From assembly GCA_009809945.1 (NCBI GenBank), contig WTPW01000032.1, positions 220,471-284,470 of the forward strand: a stretch of 64,000 nucleotides of DNA. The letters are read 5' to 3'. The notes beneath the pieces are model-generated. The model was not told where the DNA came from and did no database searches. It saw only the letters and a program-made list of their open reading frames with translations. The DNA is from Gigaspora margarita (taxonomy: Eukaryota; Glomeromycota; Glomeromycetes; Diversisporales; Gigasporaceae). A program made the position numbers and the translations under genes. Below are positions 33,502 through 46,100 of the stretch, one piece after another (within the stretch, counting starts at the first letter, position 1; each line of letters begins with the position of its first letter).

Positions 33502-34150
33502 GCCGGAAATTTAAAAATTTCAACCTTTATATATAGATATAATGCATCAACTGCACATTGAAATAAATTTCTTAAATTGTTAATATCAACGATTTCTTTA
33601 TATAGAAATATGCCAAGAATAATATGTAATTACCAATAATTATTTTATCAACCGCTACAGAATTTAGACATATCCGATATTTTTGTATAAAATGATTGAG
33701 GTTGTTAGATTTCCTGCACCAATATACAGTCTTTATAATGTAAAAATTTTAAAAACCACAATTGCTCCCTAGAGACCAATTGCAATGTTTAATTTCTTGC
33801 ATTATATGCACTACGCAAATATAAATGCTTCTCATAGAAACTAGGTAAAACACCCACCTTCGAGACGTGCATGAGTAGCACCACGCATGTTGTTTTATCG
33901 ATACATTCGAAATAATTCTCTGAATTATTTTCAGGTAGTACAATTTCGAAATAGGCGTACGTATGTACTTACATATTAATTGTGATTCCTTAGTATATAA
34001 TTGTTAAAAAAGTAGATAGGAGAGGTTGCCTAAAATATATTTAAATCAATTCAGTTAGCTTTATACAATACTTGGCAAAGTATTAATTTTAAATTTGTCA
34101 TATTAAATATTTTTACTAACTAAAGATTATATTTTCGCCTATATATAAAA
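33502..34150. other. no gene seen
   Basis: AT-rich. A 64-codon minus-strand frame at 33749-33943 has no recognised features. Confidence 0.3.
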
Positions 34151-34154
34151 TTAT

Positions 34155-34425
34155 ATCAAAAATATTAAAAATATTCAACAGTGAATAACTTTTGATTTGC
34201 CGATCAGTTTTGGATATTTAACCACCAAAATAATCGTCTAAATGAGACGATTCTAATGAGCCTAAAATCGTTAAAATTCGATCACAGAATCCCAAGATCG
34301 ATAATGTTTTATTTATATTATAAATCTTTATCGATCTTAGGTCCTGTGATTATTTTGGTGGTTAAATCATCCAAACGGATCAGTAGATCAAAAGTTATTC
34401 AATATTAAAGATTTTTAATATATTA
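34155..34425. mobile_element. 270-bp foldback element
   Basis: TATTCAACAGTGAATAACTT with GGATATTTAACCACCAAAAT is mirrored by ATTTTGGTGGTTAAATCATC and AAGTTATTCAATATTAAAG. The centre holds further hairpins (TCGTCTAAATGAGACGA; AAGATCGATAA with TTATCGATCTT). Confidence 0.65.
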
Positions 34426-34549
34426 ATAATAAAATATAATATAGTTATTTATAATAATGTATCATTTAAAAACAAAATATAAATCCAAAAATATTAAATT
34501 AAAAAATTAATTAAATTTTATAAAAAAATTTTTTAAAAAATATTATAAC

Positions 34550-34594
34550 TTTTGCTGGCAAATTTGCCTGCACCTACTTAACCAACGAAGAGAT
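34550..34594. mobile_element. end fragment of the CAAATTTGCCTG TIR family
   Basis: GGCAAATTTGCCTGC and the following AACGAAGAGATA resemble the right end of the element at 41331-42362. No matching left end is visible. Confidence 0.35.
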
Positions 34595-34599
34595 AAGGT

Positions 34600-35360
34600 T
34601 GCATTGTTAGCACAGTGCTACATTACTTGAAAGCAGAAGATAAATGTTTCATATAATTTCTTGTTTCAATTTTAGAAGAGATAATTCATTATTGATATAT
34701 TCACCAAGCTATATATCAATTATATTAGACAAATTTTAGATTTGTTAAAGCATTTCAGTGTTAATTCCTAAATTAATTTCACTCTCCACTGTGTATATTA
34801 AATTGGTTAGTATAATATCTCAAAAAATTACCACATATATATTTTATATTTGTTGCCAATTAATTCCTAAATCATCTATCCCAAATATGAATATTCATTC
34901 ATTGAGATTTTTGACCAATATCTAAATATAAACTAAAAAACTAAAAGGATAAATATTTTGTCATCACAGTACCCCGGTAATTGGTTCGTGATCGTGATCG
35001 GATCCGTAGAAACTAATTAAAAGCTTAGTTCATTTAATCAGTGACTTGACAATGCCAATATAAAAGGTTACAGTTCTCTAAAACCTTAATTAAGAGACCA
35101 TATATCTATACTGTCTTCTTCGGTGGGTACGATATACTAGTTAGGGAAAAGCCAAGTGTGAAAAGACCCACAAACAACATATTTGGATCGTCATTTTTTG
35201 GCCGACTAGACCATTAGGCTATAAATTTTTGGTTCTCATAACCCAGCCGGACATTGGGTCCAGTAAGAGAATTTAAATTTTATGTGGCGCAATATATAAA
35301 TTAACCAATCAGTATTGCTGGAATGACACAAATCTATATCACATGCCATTATGCAAGTAC
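34600..35360. other. no gene seen
   Basis: AT-rich intergenic DNA. GTGATCGTGATCGGATC near 34990 is a small local repeat. No domain was found. Confidence 0.3.
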
Positions 35361-35366
35361 GTAAAT

Positions 35367-35820
35367 GACCTGGTAATTTGATCAAAATTCAAATGACCCT
35401 GAATCATTAAGTAATGACCAGTCATTTTGGGTCATCGTTAATTTGTCACATGAAATGAGATTTATTGATCAATAACTTACTATAGTTAAGAAGCGTCGCG
35501 ATATGCAAAAGTCAAAATTACACTAAGAAATAGATATTTGTGTAAGTAACGTTTGGGCATAGCGAACATTTACATATATTGTAACTTTATTAATACCAAT
35601 ATCGATTTATTAGAATAATTTTAGTTTTTATATATAGCAGAAATTATAAATTGTATATATTTTATAAATTAATTTTTATTTAATAACCAATTTTGATTTA
35701 ACAAAATGTATTAGATTATCAATTAGCCGAAGTTAAATGACCTTCTTAAGTCATTTTGGCTGTGAAATGACCGATGACCAGTCATTTGTCATTTGGGTCA
35801 TTTCAAGTAATTTACCATCT
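35367..35820. mobile_element. MITE with AATGACC subterminal repeats
   Basis: CTGGTAATTTGATCAAAATT and the mirrored TTTCAAGTAATTTACCATC bracket several AATGACC/GGTCATT copies, including GACCAGTCATTTTGGGTCAT. The target duplication is not clear. Confidence 0.55.
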
Positions 35821-35826
35821 TTGAAG

Positions 35827-36670
35827 TAGAGTTTAGACCCGGATTGTAGTAAACCGGGTCACCCGTTTCAAAACCGTTCACCCGGATCAAGATTTTACAA
35901 CCCGGGTCAAAATCGGGTTTAAGATCATAGAAGGGCATTCATTCGATTGGTTAAGTTTATGATGTCCGTGATAATTTTACACTGCATAATTAAAAAAAAC
36001 TTCATACAGAGCAGGTCACACGAAAGACTTTTAGGGAAAGATGGTATGCGTAGAGTATTTGCTTACAATTCAAACTTATTAAAGATATAAACCAAAACTT
36101 TACGGTTGACGAATCCAAACACACTACATGAATCGATCCAATTAAAACATTAAGACCAGATCTTTGACTAACTATTCAAATTAAATGGTTAGCAGTAGAA
36201 GTTTATTTAAATCTAAACGTATTAAAAAGTCTTGGATTAAAAGCATTTAAGTATTTCCAGTTATCTTCACTCTACAATATAGCAGCATAATTTCGCACAT
36301 TCTGGTATATTTTGGCTTCGAAGCAAGGTCCATTTGGAGTGAGATCATTTTAAGATTCTTTTTATAGTGAATATTGACGGTTATTTTAATGTTACAGGTG
36401 ACTTTTGTGGCAGTCTTTATTATTAAACGTTTTGTTCTAAAAAAAACACTTAAAACGTATAAATGAGTCATCCAGGTAATTTTACAGCGGCAAGTTCTAT
36501 GTATATAGAGTGGAATATGCTATACAATGCCGATAGATATCAACTTTTTATAGCTCTTTCACTTCTCTTAACTCAGGACCCTTATATGCAACCCGTTTTC
36601 ACCTAGGTCACCCAATTTCAAATCACACAGGTGACCCGGGTGACAATTTTGCATCTGGGTCTAACCTCTA
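35827..36670. mobile_element. 844-bp TIR element with ACCCGGGT motifs
   Basis: TAGAGTTTAGACCCGGAT and GGGTCTAACCTCTA are inverted ends. GGGTCACCCG, AACCCGGGTC and GTGACCCGGGTGAC cluster next to both ends. The 600-bp interior is non-coding. It abuts the truncated A4 copy, and TTTGAAG/TTCGAAA on either side may be a diverged duplication. Confidence 0.6.
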
Positions 36671-37562
36671 TTCGAAATATTTCAGTTTTTGAAATATTTC
36701 AAAAATGATTTCAAAATATTTCAAAAGTAGCATCAAAATATTTTTCAAAATATTTCAAAATATTTTAGACCTGGGAAACCAAGCTGGATTAGTAGATTTG
36801 TAACCTGGGTCATACCAAGAGCCCATTGAACTAATATTTTCAAAATATTCCAATGATGTTCGAATATAATCTACAAACTCAATATTACAAGATCAGATTG
36901 ATTTTTTGTTTATAATTGGTTCTTTTTACATTGTTTTTTTTTCATTTTTGTTTATTTTTTTAGTTTAGTTTTATTTTTTTCAGTTTGTTTTTTCTCTTTT
37001 TTTTTGTTTTTTCTTTTTTTTTTATTTATTTTTTAATTTTTTCTCTTTATTTCAGCACTTTACAAGAATACCAACCTAACTTTTCTAGTATTTTACAAGA
37101 AAATCTACAACTTTTCAGTACTTTGCAGAAACACTAATTTGACTTTGCAAGCCAACTCAGATTTCTAACACTTTGCAAGACACAACTATTTCTTCACAAT
37201 TTCTAAATTTTCAAGAAATGTTTCTTTAAAAAAATGGTTTTAGTTAAATGCAAGTTTTTGTAAGTTTTCACAAAGTTTCACTATATTTATTTTTTTTTTG
37301 CTACTCTTTGTTTTTGTTTTTTTTAAACTTTTTTTTATTAATTTATTTTATTCTGGCACTTTGCAAGAACACAACTCTTACTTTCTGGCACTTTGCAAAA
37401 AAACCTTTTTAGCATTTTGCAAATATTAACCTGGCTTTTAGCAATTTTTAAATTTTCAGAGAAATGGAGATTTTGAGCTTCCTTATTTTTTTTTATTCAG
37501 TTTGCTTACATTTTTTGTTTTTTTCATTTGTTTTTTTTTTACTTATTTTTTAATTTTTATTT
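36671..37562. mobile_element. truncated copy A4 of the 2 kb TIR family
   Basis: TTTCAAAATATTTCAAAAG subterminal repeats, AACCAAGCTGGATTAGTAG and several CACTTTGCAAGA motifs match copy A2 closely. Neither CATCAGC end is present. Like A2 it shows CA/TG at many sites that are CG in A1 and A3. Confidence 0.7.
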
Positions 37563-37576
37563 TATATTGTTATAAA

Positions 37577-38496
37577 ACAAGTTTTATTATTATTTTTATT
37601 ATTATTTTATTATTATTTTATTTTTTTTATTAGTTTTCTTAATATTATTTTTTCCCCCCTCCTTGCCATATTTTTACTACAGCCTTTTTCTCATCCATTA
37701 CATATATGCTAGTGTTCTGCAATTTGATTTGATCTTCAAATATTTGAATCAAATATTTGATCAAATTCAAATTCAAATTTGACTATATTTGATTTGATCA
37801 AATTCAAATCTAGCCAAATTTGATTTGATTTGACAAATATTTAATTTGATTTGAAAATTACTATTAAAAATTCAAATTCAAATCAAATTCAAATCCAAAT
37901 ATTTGAATCAAATCAAATTCAAATCAGGGTCAATTTGATTTGATCAAATTCAAATTGATCCAATATTTGATTTGATTTGAATTTGAGGAACCCTAATATA
38001 TGCCTCACATGATCTTAACCATACTCAGAGTTAGGGCGTAACCTAAACCCTTATGCTTTTATATAATGTCCTGGGTCTCTAAATCCCACAGTGTTGCAGT
38101 TCTGAGTGCTGTAGTTTATTATATGACACCCTCCAACAGCATTACCTGCCCAAAGTTGAGGGTCACCGACCATGTTCAACTTCCAATTGGGAAAATGGAA
38201 CTTATTCCATTTTAGATTATGGCCACTCTTGGTATTAACATCCTGCTGTATCGGGATGCAGCACCACAAGTTTGTGTAGCATCATGAAAACTCCAGACTT
38301 GGACCTCACATTACATCTTGTAACTTTGGTTATTTTCTAATCGGGGTTCTAACTATCAAATTCAAATTACTACTTAGCAGTAATTGAACTGGCAACCTTG
38401 TGATTGGAGACCTCAGAGCATAACCGCTATGCTATCAACCCTAAGGTCATTATTTTTCTAGTATTATTGTATTTACATATTATTATTAGTATTGTA
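37577..38496 (-). mobile_element. second tRNA-headed SINE, interrupted by a hAT MITE
   Basis: On the minus strand a tRNA-like head lies at about 38384-38450, with an A-box-like TAGCATAGCGGT and a B-box-like GGTTGCCAGTTCAATTAC. The body contains TGTCATATAATAAACTACAG and ends in an (AAT)n/A-rich tail at about 37577-37640. TATTGTTATAAAA and TATTGCTATAAAA at the two edges look like a slightly diverged target duplication. A 72-codon frame at 38051-38269 lies in the body and is not considered a gene. Removing the MITE at 37710-37995 restores continuity. Confidence 0.65.
37710..37995. mobile_element. hAT-type MITE made of TTTGATTTGA repeats
   Basis: The ends TAGTGTTCTGCAA and TTGAGGAACCCTA are imperfect inverted repeats, flanked by the perfect 8-bp direct repeat ATATATGC (37702-37709, 37996-38003). 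Almost the whole 286 bp consists of TTTGATTTGA, CAAATTCAAAT and their complements. Confidence 0.85.
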
Positions 38497-38540
38497 TTAA
38501 TATTGCTATAAAAGGCTTAGTTAGATGTATGAACAAAATG

Positions 38541-38592
38541 GCTACCATTTCTACTATTTCTACTATTTCTACTATTTCTACTTCTAATGATA
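38541..38592 (+). repeat. (TTTCTACTA)n microsatellite
   Basis: Four to five copies of a 9-bp unit follow an ATG and would encode a short T-I-S repeat. It may mark the start of the decayed coding region that follows. Confidence 0.7.
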
Positions 38593-39447
38593 AAAAGATA
38601 TATAAACTCTAGTTTTCTGTCCTCCTGTACAATAAACTCAGATTCTCCTCTTCTCCCCTCTAATGTTTAGGAATAGTTATCTATCTTGAATATTCTATCA
38701 TAAATAAATAAATATATCTTTGGCAAATAAATACTCTTTTGCTCTTTGATAAATAAATATAAACGAACTGCTCTAGTGAAATAATATTCTGCTTGCACAC
38801 TACTTTATATCTTCTCTGACCCTTATAAGATCCCTATTGCCATATGTTGTATTGCAAGTACAATATTGAAGACTATAGTTGCTTGTAATATTTTGGTGCC
38901 TTTTAGCAAAAATCATTAAAAATAGGAGTAATTCTATTAAAAATAACCAGAACTTTTAGAACCTTTTCTTTTCTCTTTGCAAGGATAATTCTCTTCTCAT
39001 CCTCCTCTTATTAAAGTTATTATTTTTGGTTTATCTGTCAAATTGAAAAAGATTCATTTAAAAGAGCATACTTAAAGCCTCTTGCTTTTGTAGTACTAGT
39101 ATTTTTTCGTCAAATTGAAAAAGATTCATTTAGAAGAGTATACTTGAAGCCTTTGCTTTTGTAGTACTCTTATTGTTTAGTTATTTATTTGTTAGTTATT
39201 TTTTTTGACCCAGTTTAGAAACCCTCTTACCTTTTTGTAATATTAGTAATCAAACCTTTCTCTTATCTCTTAATTTCAAAAATATATATTTATTTTGCTT
39301 ATTTCCTTAATCTCTATATGAGTAGAGCTTATCAAATTTATTTATAACAAATCAAAGCACATGACATTCACTATCCTTTTGCTTTTGCAACTTAAGTTTT
39401 ACAAACTACCAATACTAATTTATCTTATCAAATTTGTTATTCACCTA

Positions 39448-40096
39448 TCCCTTAGATTGTAGTAGGACACAGACAAATTTGCCTGCATTTTTACACTTTT
39501 TTTGCTCTGATTTACTTTTTTTAAATATCAAGTTAATTAAATAAAACTTTGTACAATTATATTTGAAAATAAGGATTACTTTTTTGCAAAATTAGTTTTT
39601 ATATTGTAAGAAAAAATTTTAAGTTATATATAAGCTAAAAATAGATATCTTAAAAAATAATTTTTAAAAAATTTTATCACAATTTCTCTGTAATCTTATT
39701 TAGTTTTAGTTTTAAAGCTATAGTTCTTAAGACAATATTGTAGTTTATATAAAGGATGATAACTTTTATTATTGCAACTTTAATGATTTATTTGTAAAAA
39801 TCAAGACTTGTATTAGAAGTAAAAGTTTTTTTTATAGACGGGAACATATAAAATTTAAGAAAATCTAAAGAAAATTTTTAATAGTAAAAATGCTAATACA
39901 AGAACTTTAAACTTTGATTATACTAAAGTTTCCTAATAATTTTAAAAAATTTTTATAACAAAGTTACTAAAACAATCTCAAAGAATATTTTTTACTTAGA
40001 AAAGGTATAGCTAAAATCAATATTTAAAATTTTATTAAAATTTTATTAAAATTTTTAAAAACACAGGCAAATTTGTCTGTGTTACAATCTAAGGGA
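39448..40096. mobile_element. TIR element, family B, copy B1
   Basis: TCCCTTAGATTGTAGTAGG with ACAGACAAATTTGCCTG is inverted as CAGGCAAATTTGTCTGTG and TACAATCTAAGGGA, flanked by TA (39446-39447, 40097-40098). It is 649 bp, non-coding, and inserted in the decayed coding region. It reappears at 40272-40920 through the 824-bp duplication. Confidence 0.8.
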
Positions 40097-40271
40097 TAGG
40101 ATACTATAAACAATTTTCTCACTTCTGGAACAAATATCAAGCTACTGATTTTGCCTACTATTATACTCAACAAACTCTTGATGCCTATTTTATTTTANCC
40201 TTTTGCTTTTGCAACTTAAGTTTTACAAACTACCAATACTAATTTATCTTATCAAATTTGTTATTCACCTA

Positions 40272-40920
40272 TCCCTTAGATTGTAGTAGGACACAGACAA
40301 ATTTGCCTGCATTTTTACACTTTTTTTGCTCTGATTTACTTTTTTTAAATATCAAGTTAATTAAATAAAACTTTGTACAATTATATTTGAAAATAAGGAT
40401 TACTTTTTTGCAAAATTAGTTTTTATATTGTAAGAAAAAATTTTAAGTTATATATAAGCTAAAAATAGATATCTTAAAAAATAATTTTTAAAAAATTTTA
40501 TCACAATTTCTCTGTAATCTTATTTAGTTTTAGTTTTAAAGCTATAGTTCTTAAGACAATATTGTAGTTTATATAAAGGATGATAACTTTTATTATTGCA
40601 ACTTTAATGATTTATTTGTAAAAATCAAGACTTGTATTAGAAGTAAAAGTTTTTTTTATAGACGGGAACATATAAAATTTAAGAAAATCTAAAGAAAATT
40701 TTTAATAGTAAAAATGCTAATACAAGAACTTTAAACTTTGATTATACTAAAGTTTCCTAATAATTTTAAAAAATTTTTATAACAAAGTTACTAAAANAAA
40801 ACTCAAANAATATTTTTTACTTAGAAAAGGTATAGCTAAAATCAATATTTAAAATTTTATTAAAATTTTATTAAAATTTTTAAAAACACAGGCAAATTTG
40901 TCTGTGTTACAATCTAAGGG
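40272..40920. mobile_element. TIR element, family B, duplicated image of B1
   Basis: This is identical to 39448-40096 apart from N positions. It is probably not a real second copy. Confidence 0.75.
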
Positions 40921-41330
40921 ATAGGATACTATAAACAATTTTCTCACTTCTGGAACAAATATCAAGCTACTGATTTTGCCTACTATTATACTCAACAAAC
41001 TCTTGATGCCTATTTTATTTTAACTCTTCTTCGAAATTATAATACTCTTAAAGCTGCTGCTAGAAATATTGTTTTTAGTTGCAGATATTACAACCCTCAC
41101 CTGATTCTTTAGCAGTTATTGCTGCTCTCCTCCATGCCAATACTTATTTTACTCTTGCTCCTACACTGCTCTCTGATTTTGAAGGAAACATCTTTGATTT
41201 CTACTTTGAAACCCTACTATTTCTACACCACTACTTGGCTAAATAATCGATAACCTTAACCATCTTTCTCCTATTACCCAAGAAACTGACAAAGACTTAG
41301 ATTATAGAATCTCTCCTATTCCTTGATCTA

Positions 41331-42362
41331 TCCCTTAATTTGTTTTATAGACATATTTGCCTGTATAAATTTTAAAATTTTAAATTTTTTAAATAAAACT
41401 TTAAATATTAATTTTAGCTATATACTTTCAAAGTAAAAAATATAATATTAGTTCTGTTTATCAACTTTATTATAAAAATTTTTTAAAGTTATTAATTACC
41501 AATCCGGATAAGATCAGCACTATAGCTATATTATTACTATATTTGGAATTGGGGATAAACAAATATATAAACAATATATTAGTAAATCTGTAGTAGGCGC
41601 AATAAAAAGTTTTTTTTTATACTAAGTAAATATTATTTTTGGCTCTAAGTAAAGTTGTAGAGCAGGTTCTTGTGCGTCTACTGCCAAAATTTCATTAAAA
41701 TCGGACTTGTAGATAAGAAGATATGAGTAAAAACGTCTTTAAAATTCTTTAAATCTTATAAAAATTTTATATATACAGGCCTGATCCAGATTTTGTACTA
41801 CCTTGTTTATATATTTGTTTTGCCCCAATTCTAAATATAGAAATATTGCCGATCTTATCCGGATTGGCAATTAAAAAACTTTAGTGTAATAAAAGTTTAA
41901 AGTTTTTGTTTTAGAACTTTTACTATAGAATTTTTTTTTTAGGTTTTCTCAAATTTTAAATATCTTTGTCTATAAAAAAATTTTTATTTCTAATACAAGT
42001 CTTAATTTTTACAAGTAAATCACTTAAAGTACAATAATAAAAGTTGTAATTCTTTATATAAACTACAATATTGTATTAGGAACTATATTTTTAAAACCAA
42101 TATTTAAAGAATTTGCCAAGATATTGTAAATTATTTTTTTGATTAAAAATTCTTTAAAATTCAATATTTTTAGCTTATAAGCAATATAAACCTTTTGTTT
42201 AATAATATAAAAATAAATAATTCAAAAATATAATTCTTGTTTTCAAATATTATTATACGAAATTTTATTTAAATATTTTAAATGAATAAAAAAGTAGATC
42301 AGAGATATATTTATAGTAATTATGCCGACAAATTTGCCTGCGAACCTTTACAAACTAAGAGA
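41331..42362. mobile_element. TIR element, family B, copy B2, with nested MITE
   Basis: TCCCTTAATTTG with ATATTTGCCTG pairs with GACAAATTTGCCTGC and CTAAGAGA at the right, flanked by TA. Its interior (for example TCTAATACAAGTCTTAATTT) matches B1 in the opposite orientation. A MITE sits at 41498-41868. Confidence 0.7.
41498..41868. mobile_element. 371-bp MITE nested in B2
   Basis: ACCAATCCGGATAAGATCAG and CGATCTTATCCGGATTGGC are inverted ends, with AATT on both sides as a possible duplication. A second inverted block (GGAATTGGGGATAAACAAAT and its complement) extends the arms. GC content is higher than in the host element. Confidence 0.75.
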
Positions 42363-43116
42363 TATATACCTTAGAACCAGAAATTCTAAATAATTAAGCC
42401 AAATGCTCTCATACCTCTTTTTTCTTACTCTATAATGAACATACTACTCAAGTTTAATTTTTTTATTGTATTCTACTTTTCTCTTCATCTTTTTTTAAAA
42501 TTTGCCTTGACCAATCTCTCTCTTGATCTAACACTCCCTCTTCTACTTGATTACTCTAATTTTTCAAAACCTTAATTCTCTACAATATCTCCAATGTACT
42601 TCTCAACCAGTAACAACTCCTCAATTACTAGTCGTAAATAAACTCTACTAAGCTAACACAACTCCTTATACTACTTTTTTAACTATATCTTCTTTACATC
42701 GACAACTTTTTATTTCTCAACCTGCTCTCACTGGCCACCAAATAGTCAAAGTACTCCCAGTACCTGCTCCATGACCAACCCTATTAAATGAACCTGACCC
42801 TAAACCAATCAAATATCTAATACTACTCCTATTAATTCACATTATCTTCAAATTAACAATCAAATCCATTTATTTCAAATTGAAAATATTGAACCCAAAT
42901 AGTTGGAGCCTATCTAAAAGAAGCTGAAGAAGAAGAAGTAAATTTAAAAGAAGTAAATTTACAGAAAGAATTAGAAGAAGAACTTAACAAAGACCTAGTT
43001 GAATTAGAAGAAAAACCTAAGAATCTGAACTAGAAGAACTTAACGAAGAACAAATACTATCAGAAACAGAATCAGAAGAAAATATAGCTAATGATGCTTT
43101 AAATGCTACTGCAGAT

Positions 43117-46100
43117 TAGAGATTGGACTTGCAAAAAATTATGTTAGCCATTTAATTATGCTGTGTAACTATAAACTATGTGGTTAATCATTAATAATCA
43201 TTTAATCTAGTAATTGTATAACCGTTAATCATTTACCCATTTAATCGCAATTATATAATGAATTTTATTAATCGTTTAACAATAATGATAGTCTATAATA
43301 ACTTATTATTAATATGACCATGTTATTGGTCATTATTTTAATCATTGAATATGATGTATAGCTAATATTAATCATTATACAACTTTGCAGGACTTTATAA
43401 AAATGTCGTACTGTATAGTAACATTTTAAAAAAACATTTATATATAATCGAAATTTAGATAATTGAAGCAGCAAAAATATACCTTTATTATTCCCATATT
43501 AGCTAATTTTAATCACAAGTGAATGTATTTCAAATTTAGCAATTTGACAACCAATTGTTATCGCTTTTAATAAATTCATCTATGGGATACATTAATAATC
43601 AAATTTAATCCTCTGACTGATAATATTTTAAATGTTATGCAAGTTTGCAAAAAAATTGGGTTTCTTGATAACTTGTGCTTGTCCTTTTTAACCATAGCCC
43701 TATAACCTTTTTTTATTATCCTACAAGCACTCTATGATTACTTAAAATAATTGCATTATTTGAATTAATTTTTTGTTCAAGAGTAGATTAACCTGCTGCT
43801 TCACAATGTAAATCTAAAATTCTATGCGAGTTGCTTAAGACATATTTAGATATTCATCATTACGCTTTAGAAAAAGCATTTTCTCTATAATTTTTGAGCC
43901 TAATCATGTATGTTTAGATGTAATCAAGTTTCCTGCATCTGAGAAAAGTCTCTCGCAGGGACTAATGTCACTGGTATACACAAATACCTATATACTAATA
44001 GTGATAAAATTAGAAATTCACTTTTGTGATAATTCCACCATTGCTGAGGATTGGTATTATAATTCATAGGAGCAAGATCTAAGTATTATATAACCTCATC
44101 TAAAGGTGCAATGTCTTCTTGGTTTTGTACCCCAAAAATGCCTTCAAAAAAGGGATTTTGTGTAATTTAGGAGCTATCGGTAATGTTTCTTGTTCCAGTT
44201 GATTATCACCACTAATATTAAGCTGTTGTAATTTCTCAAATTCATCTTTTAACTTTATTCTCATTCTCTACTAGTGAATGATGTCATTTTTTTGTTCGAG
44301 GATCTAAGAGAATAGCAAATAAACTGATTTCATAAAGTCATGCCAATTTTTTTCTAAAGAATTAAAAATAGCATTTTTAATTTCTTTTTCTATAAGGTCA
44401 AGATTAGGTAGTAATGATAAAGCATATAAGCGAGCATCACAAACTGAATCTAATTGTGAGTAAAATTCATCTTTATTTTCGCTTTCAGAATTTAACAAAA
44501 GGTCTAATTCTATAAATATATAAATAGGTTTAGGTTTTTGTAATCATTTTTATATTTTTTTTAGTTGTTAAAAAATAATATAGGCCCAGCAAACTTTACC
44601 ATTATCGTCTTCGTCATCTTTACTATTACTAATTTCATCACTATACAAGTTTACTATTGATTTTGTAATTCTCAAATTGTTGGGTATATTAATGAAAGGG
44701 TAGGATATTTGCTTCCCAAAAAGAATATTGTTGCAAGCTCAAATGGTTTTAATGCATCAACAATTCTTTTCAACAGATCCCATTCATAATCTTTTAAAAA
44801 TAGCTGAGATAATATTTGGCTGTCTTTCTTATTTTCATTACTTTTTTTTAATGGTAATATAGATACAAACCATATAATTGCATCCTTTAGTTCTAAAAGC
44901 CATGCCCATGAATAATAACTAGAGTTCCATCTAGTGCAGACTTCAGATCTGTTATGTAAAATTTTTATTGTTGATTCATCAACTTCTTCTTTCTCTGCTG
45001 AACCGATTTCTTGATCCATATTAAGGTTTGACAATTCATTAAATTGAAGAATTTTAACATTTTCTTCTCGAATATAATTTTGTCATGCAAGGTCTATTTG
45101 TGCTGCATCAAGTCATTCAGATTGTTTAACTGATTTTGTAAATAATTTTACCAATTTTTGAATCTTTTAACATATAGAGTAATTTTTTTTTAGCCCTTTT
45201 ACTACTAATAGTTGGAGCATATGAGCAGAACAGGATAGTCGTTCAATATCTTCCCAAATCATAAAAGCTTTTTTTATATTTGAGCTATTGTCAGTAACCC
45301 CTATAAACAATTTTTTATTTAATCCAAATTCATGCATCTTATTACTAAAATAATCATGTATTCTCTCAGCTGTATGAGGATATTGCATATGTTCAATTGT
45401 AAGAAGCATGTCAATAATTTCAAAATTGGGCATTAACCAATGCACTGTAATACCAATATATCCAAATTTTAGACCATGCAGTCCAGAAATCTGTGGTTAT
45501 TGCAGCATATTCACATGTTTCATTAATCTTTTCTTTAAATTTGATTATTCCATTTTGACAATTCGCTATTATAAGATCTTTACACAACTTATTAGATAGT
45601 GGTTTAAACCTGGGATCAATTTTTTTTATAAACCATTGAAATCCTTTTCCACAAAGTGTATTAAAGGATATGGAATCTATAGCAATTTACTCTGCACATG
45701 CAGCTTGTAACTCATTTTGTCTATTTGGACCATGCAGTCTTATATTTTCCATAATTTGTTCGAGTGTAGCCTGAGTAGGTTCTTTTTTTTTTACCTATTT
45801 CAGTAGTTTGAATAAATATAAATTTATTTATACAATATAAATTAAAAATAATACCTTTTTGGTTAGATTTTCAAGAACTATATTATGTTTTTGAGTTACA
45901 TAGTAGTTCATAGATATGGTCGAATTTGTGTTAGTACGATCATATTTATGACTACATTTTTTTTTATTCTATTCTTAGTTATTTCAACCTGACACACTGC
46001 AAATGATCCTTCTTGTTCAAAATATTTCCATGCTTCAGCTATACGTTTACACTTTTTCTTTTTTTTTTGGTAAACTAGCAGTTTTTTTATTATCTTTTAA

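Larger units (their letters stand above)
39375..41022. repeat. 824-bp exact tandem duplication, probable assembly artefact
   Basis: 39375-40198 and 40199-41022 are the same sequence except at N positions (40797, 40808) and a few bases beside them. The junction itself is an N (40198). Both copies contain the same TIR element and flanks. This pattern is expected when two overlapping contig ends are joined without collapsing. Confidence 0.85.
38530..43110 (+). pseudogene. decayed protein-coding region of an unknown retroelement or host gene
   Basis: Pieces of plus-strand coding are visible through several insertions: QIEKDSFKRAYLKPLAFVV at about 39045-39110 (with a partial tandem repeat to 39180), FSHFWNKYQATDFAYYYTQQ to NYNTLKAAARNIVFSCRYY at 40936-41090, then, after one frameshift, DSLAVIAALLHANTYFTLAP at 41105-41165. 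An acidic, glutamate-rich tail (EELNEEQILSETESEENIA) lies at 43035-43100. Stops are scattered through the rest. Two TIR elements interrupt it and the hAT element begins just after it. The composition suggests a gag-like or unknown mobile-element protein, but no domain was recognised. Confidence 0.45.

Noticed and set aside
38051-38269. 72-codon minus-strand frame
   Set aside because: It lies in the body of a tRNA-headed SINE.
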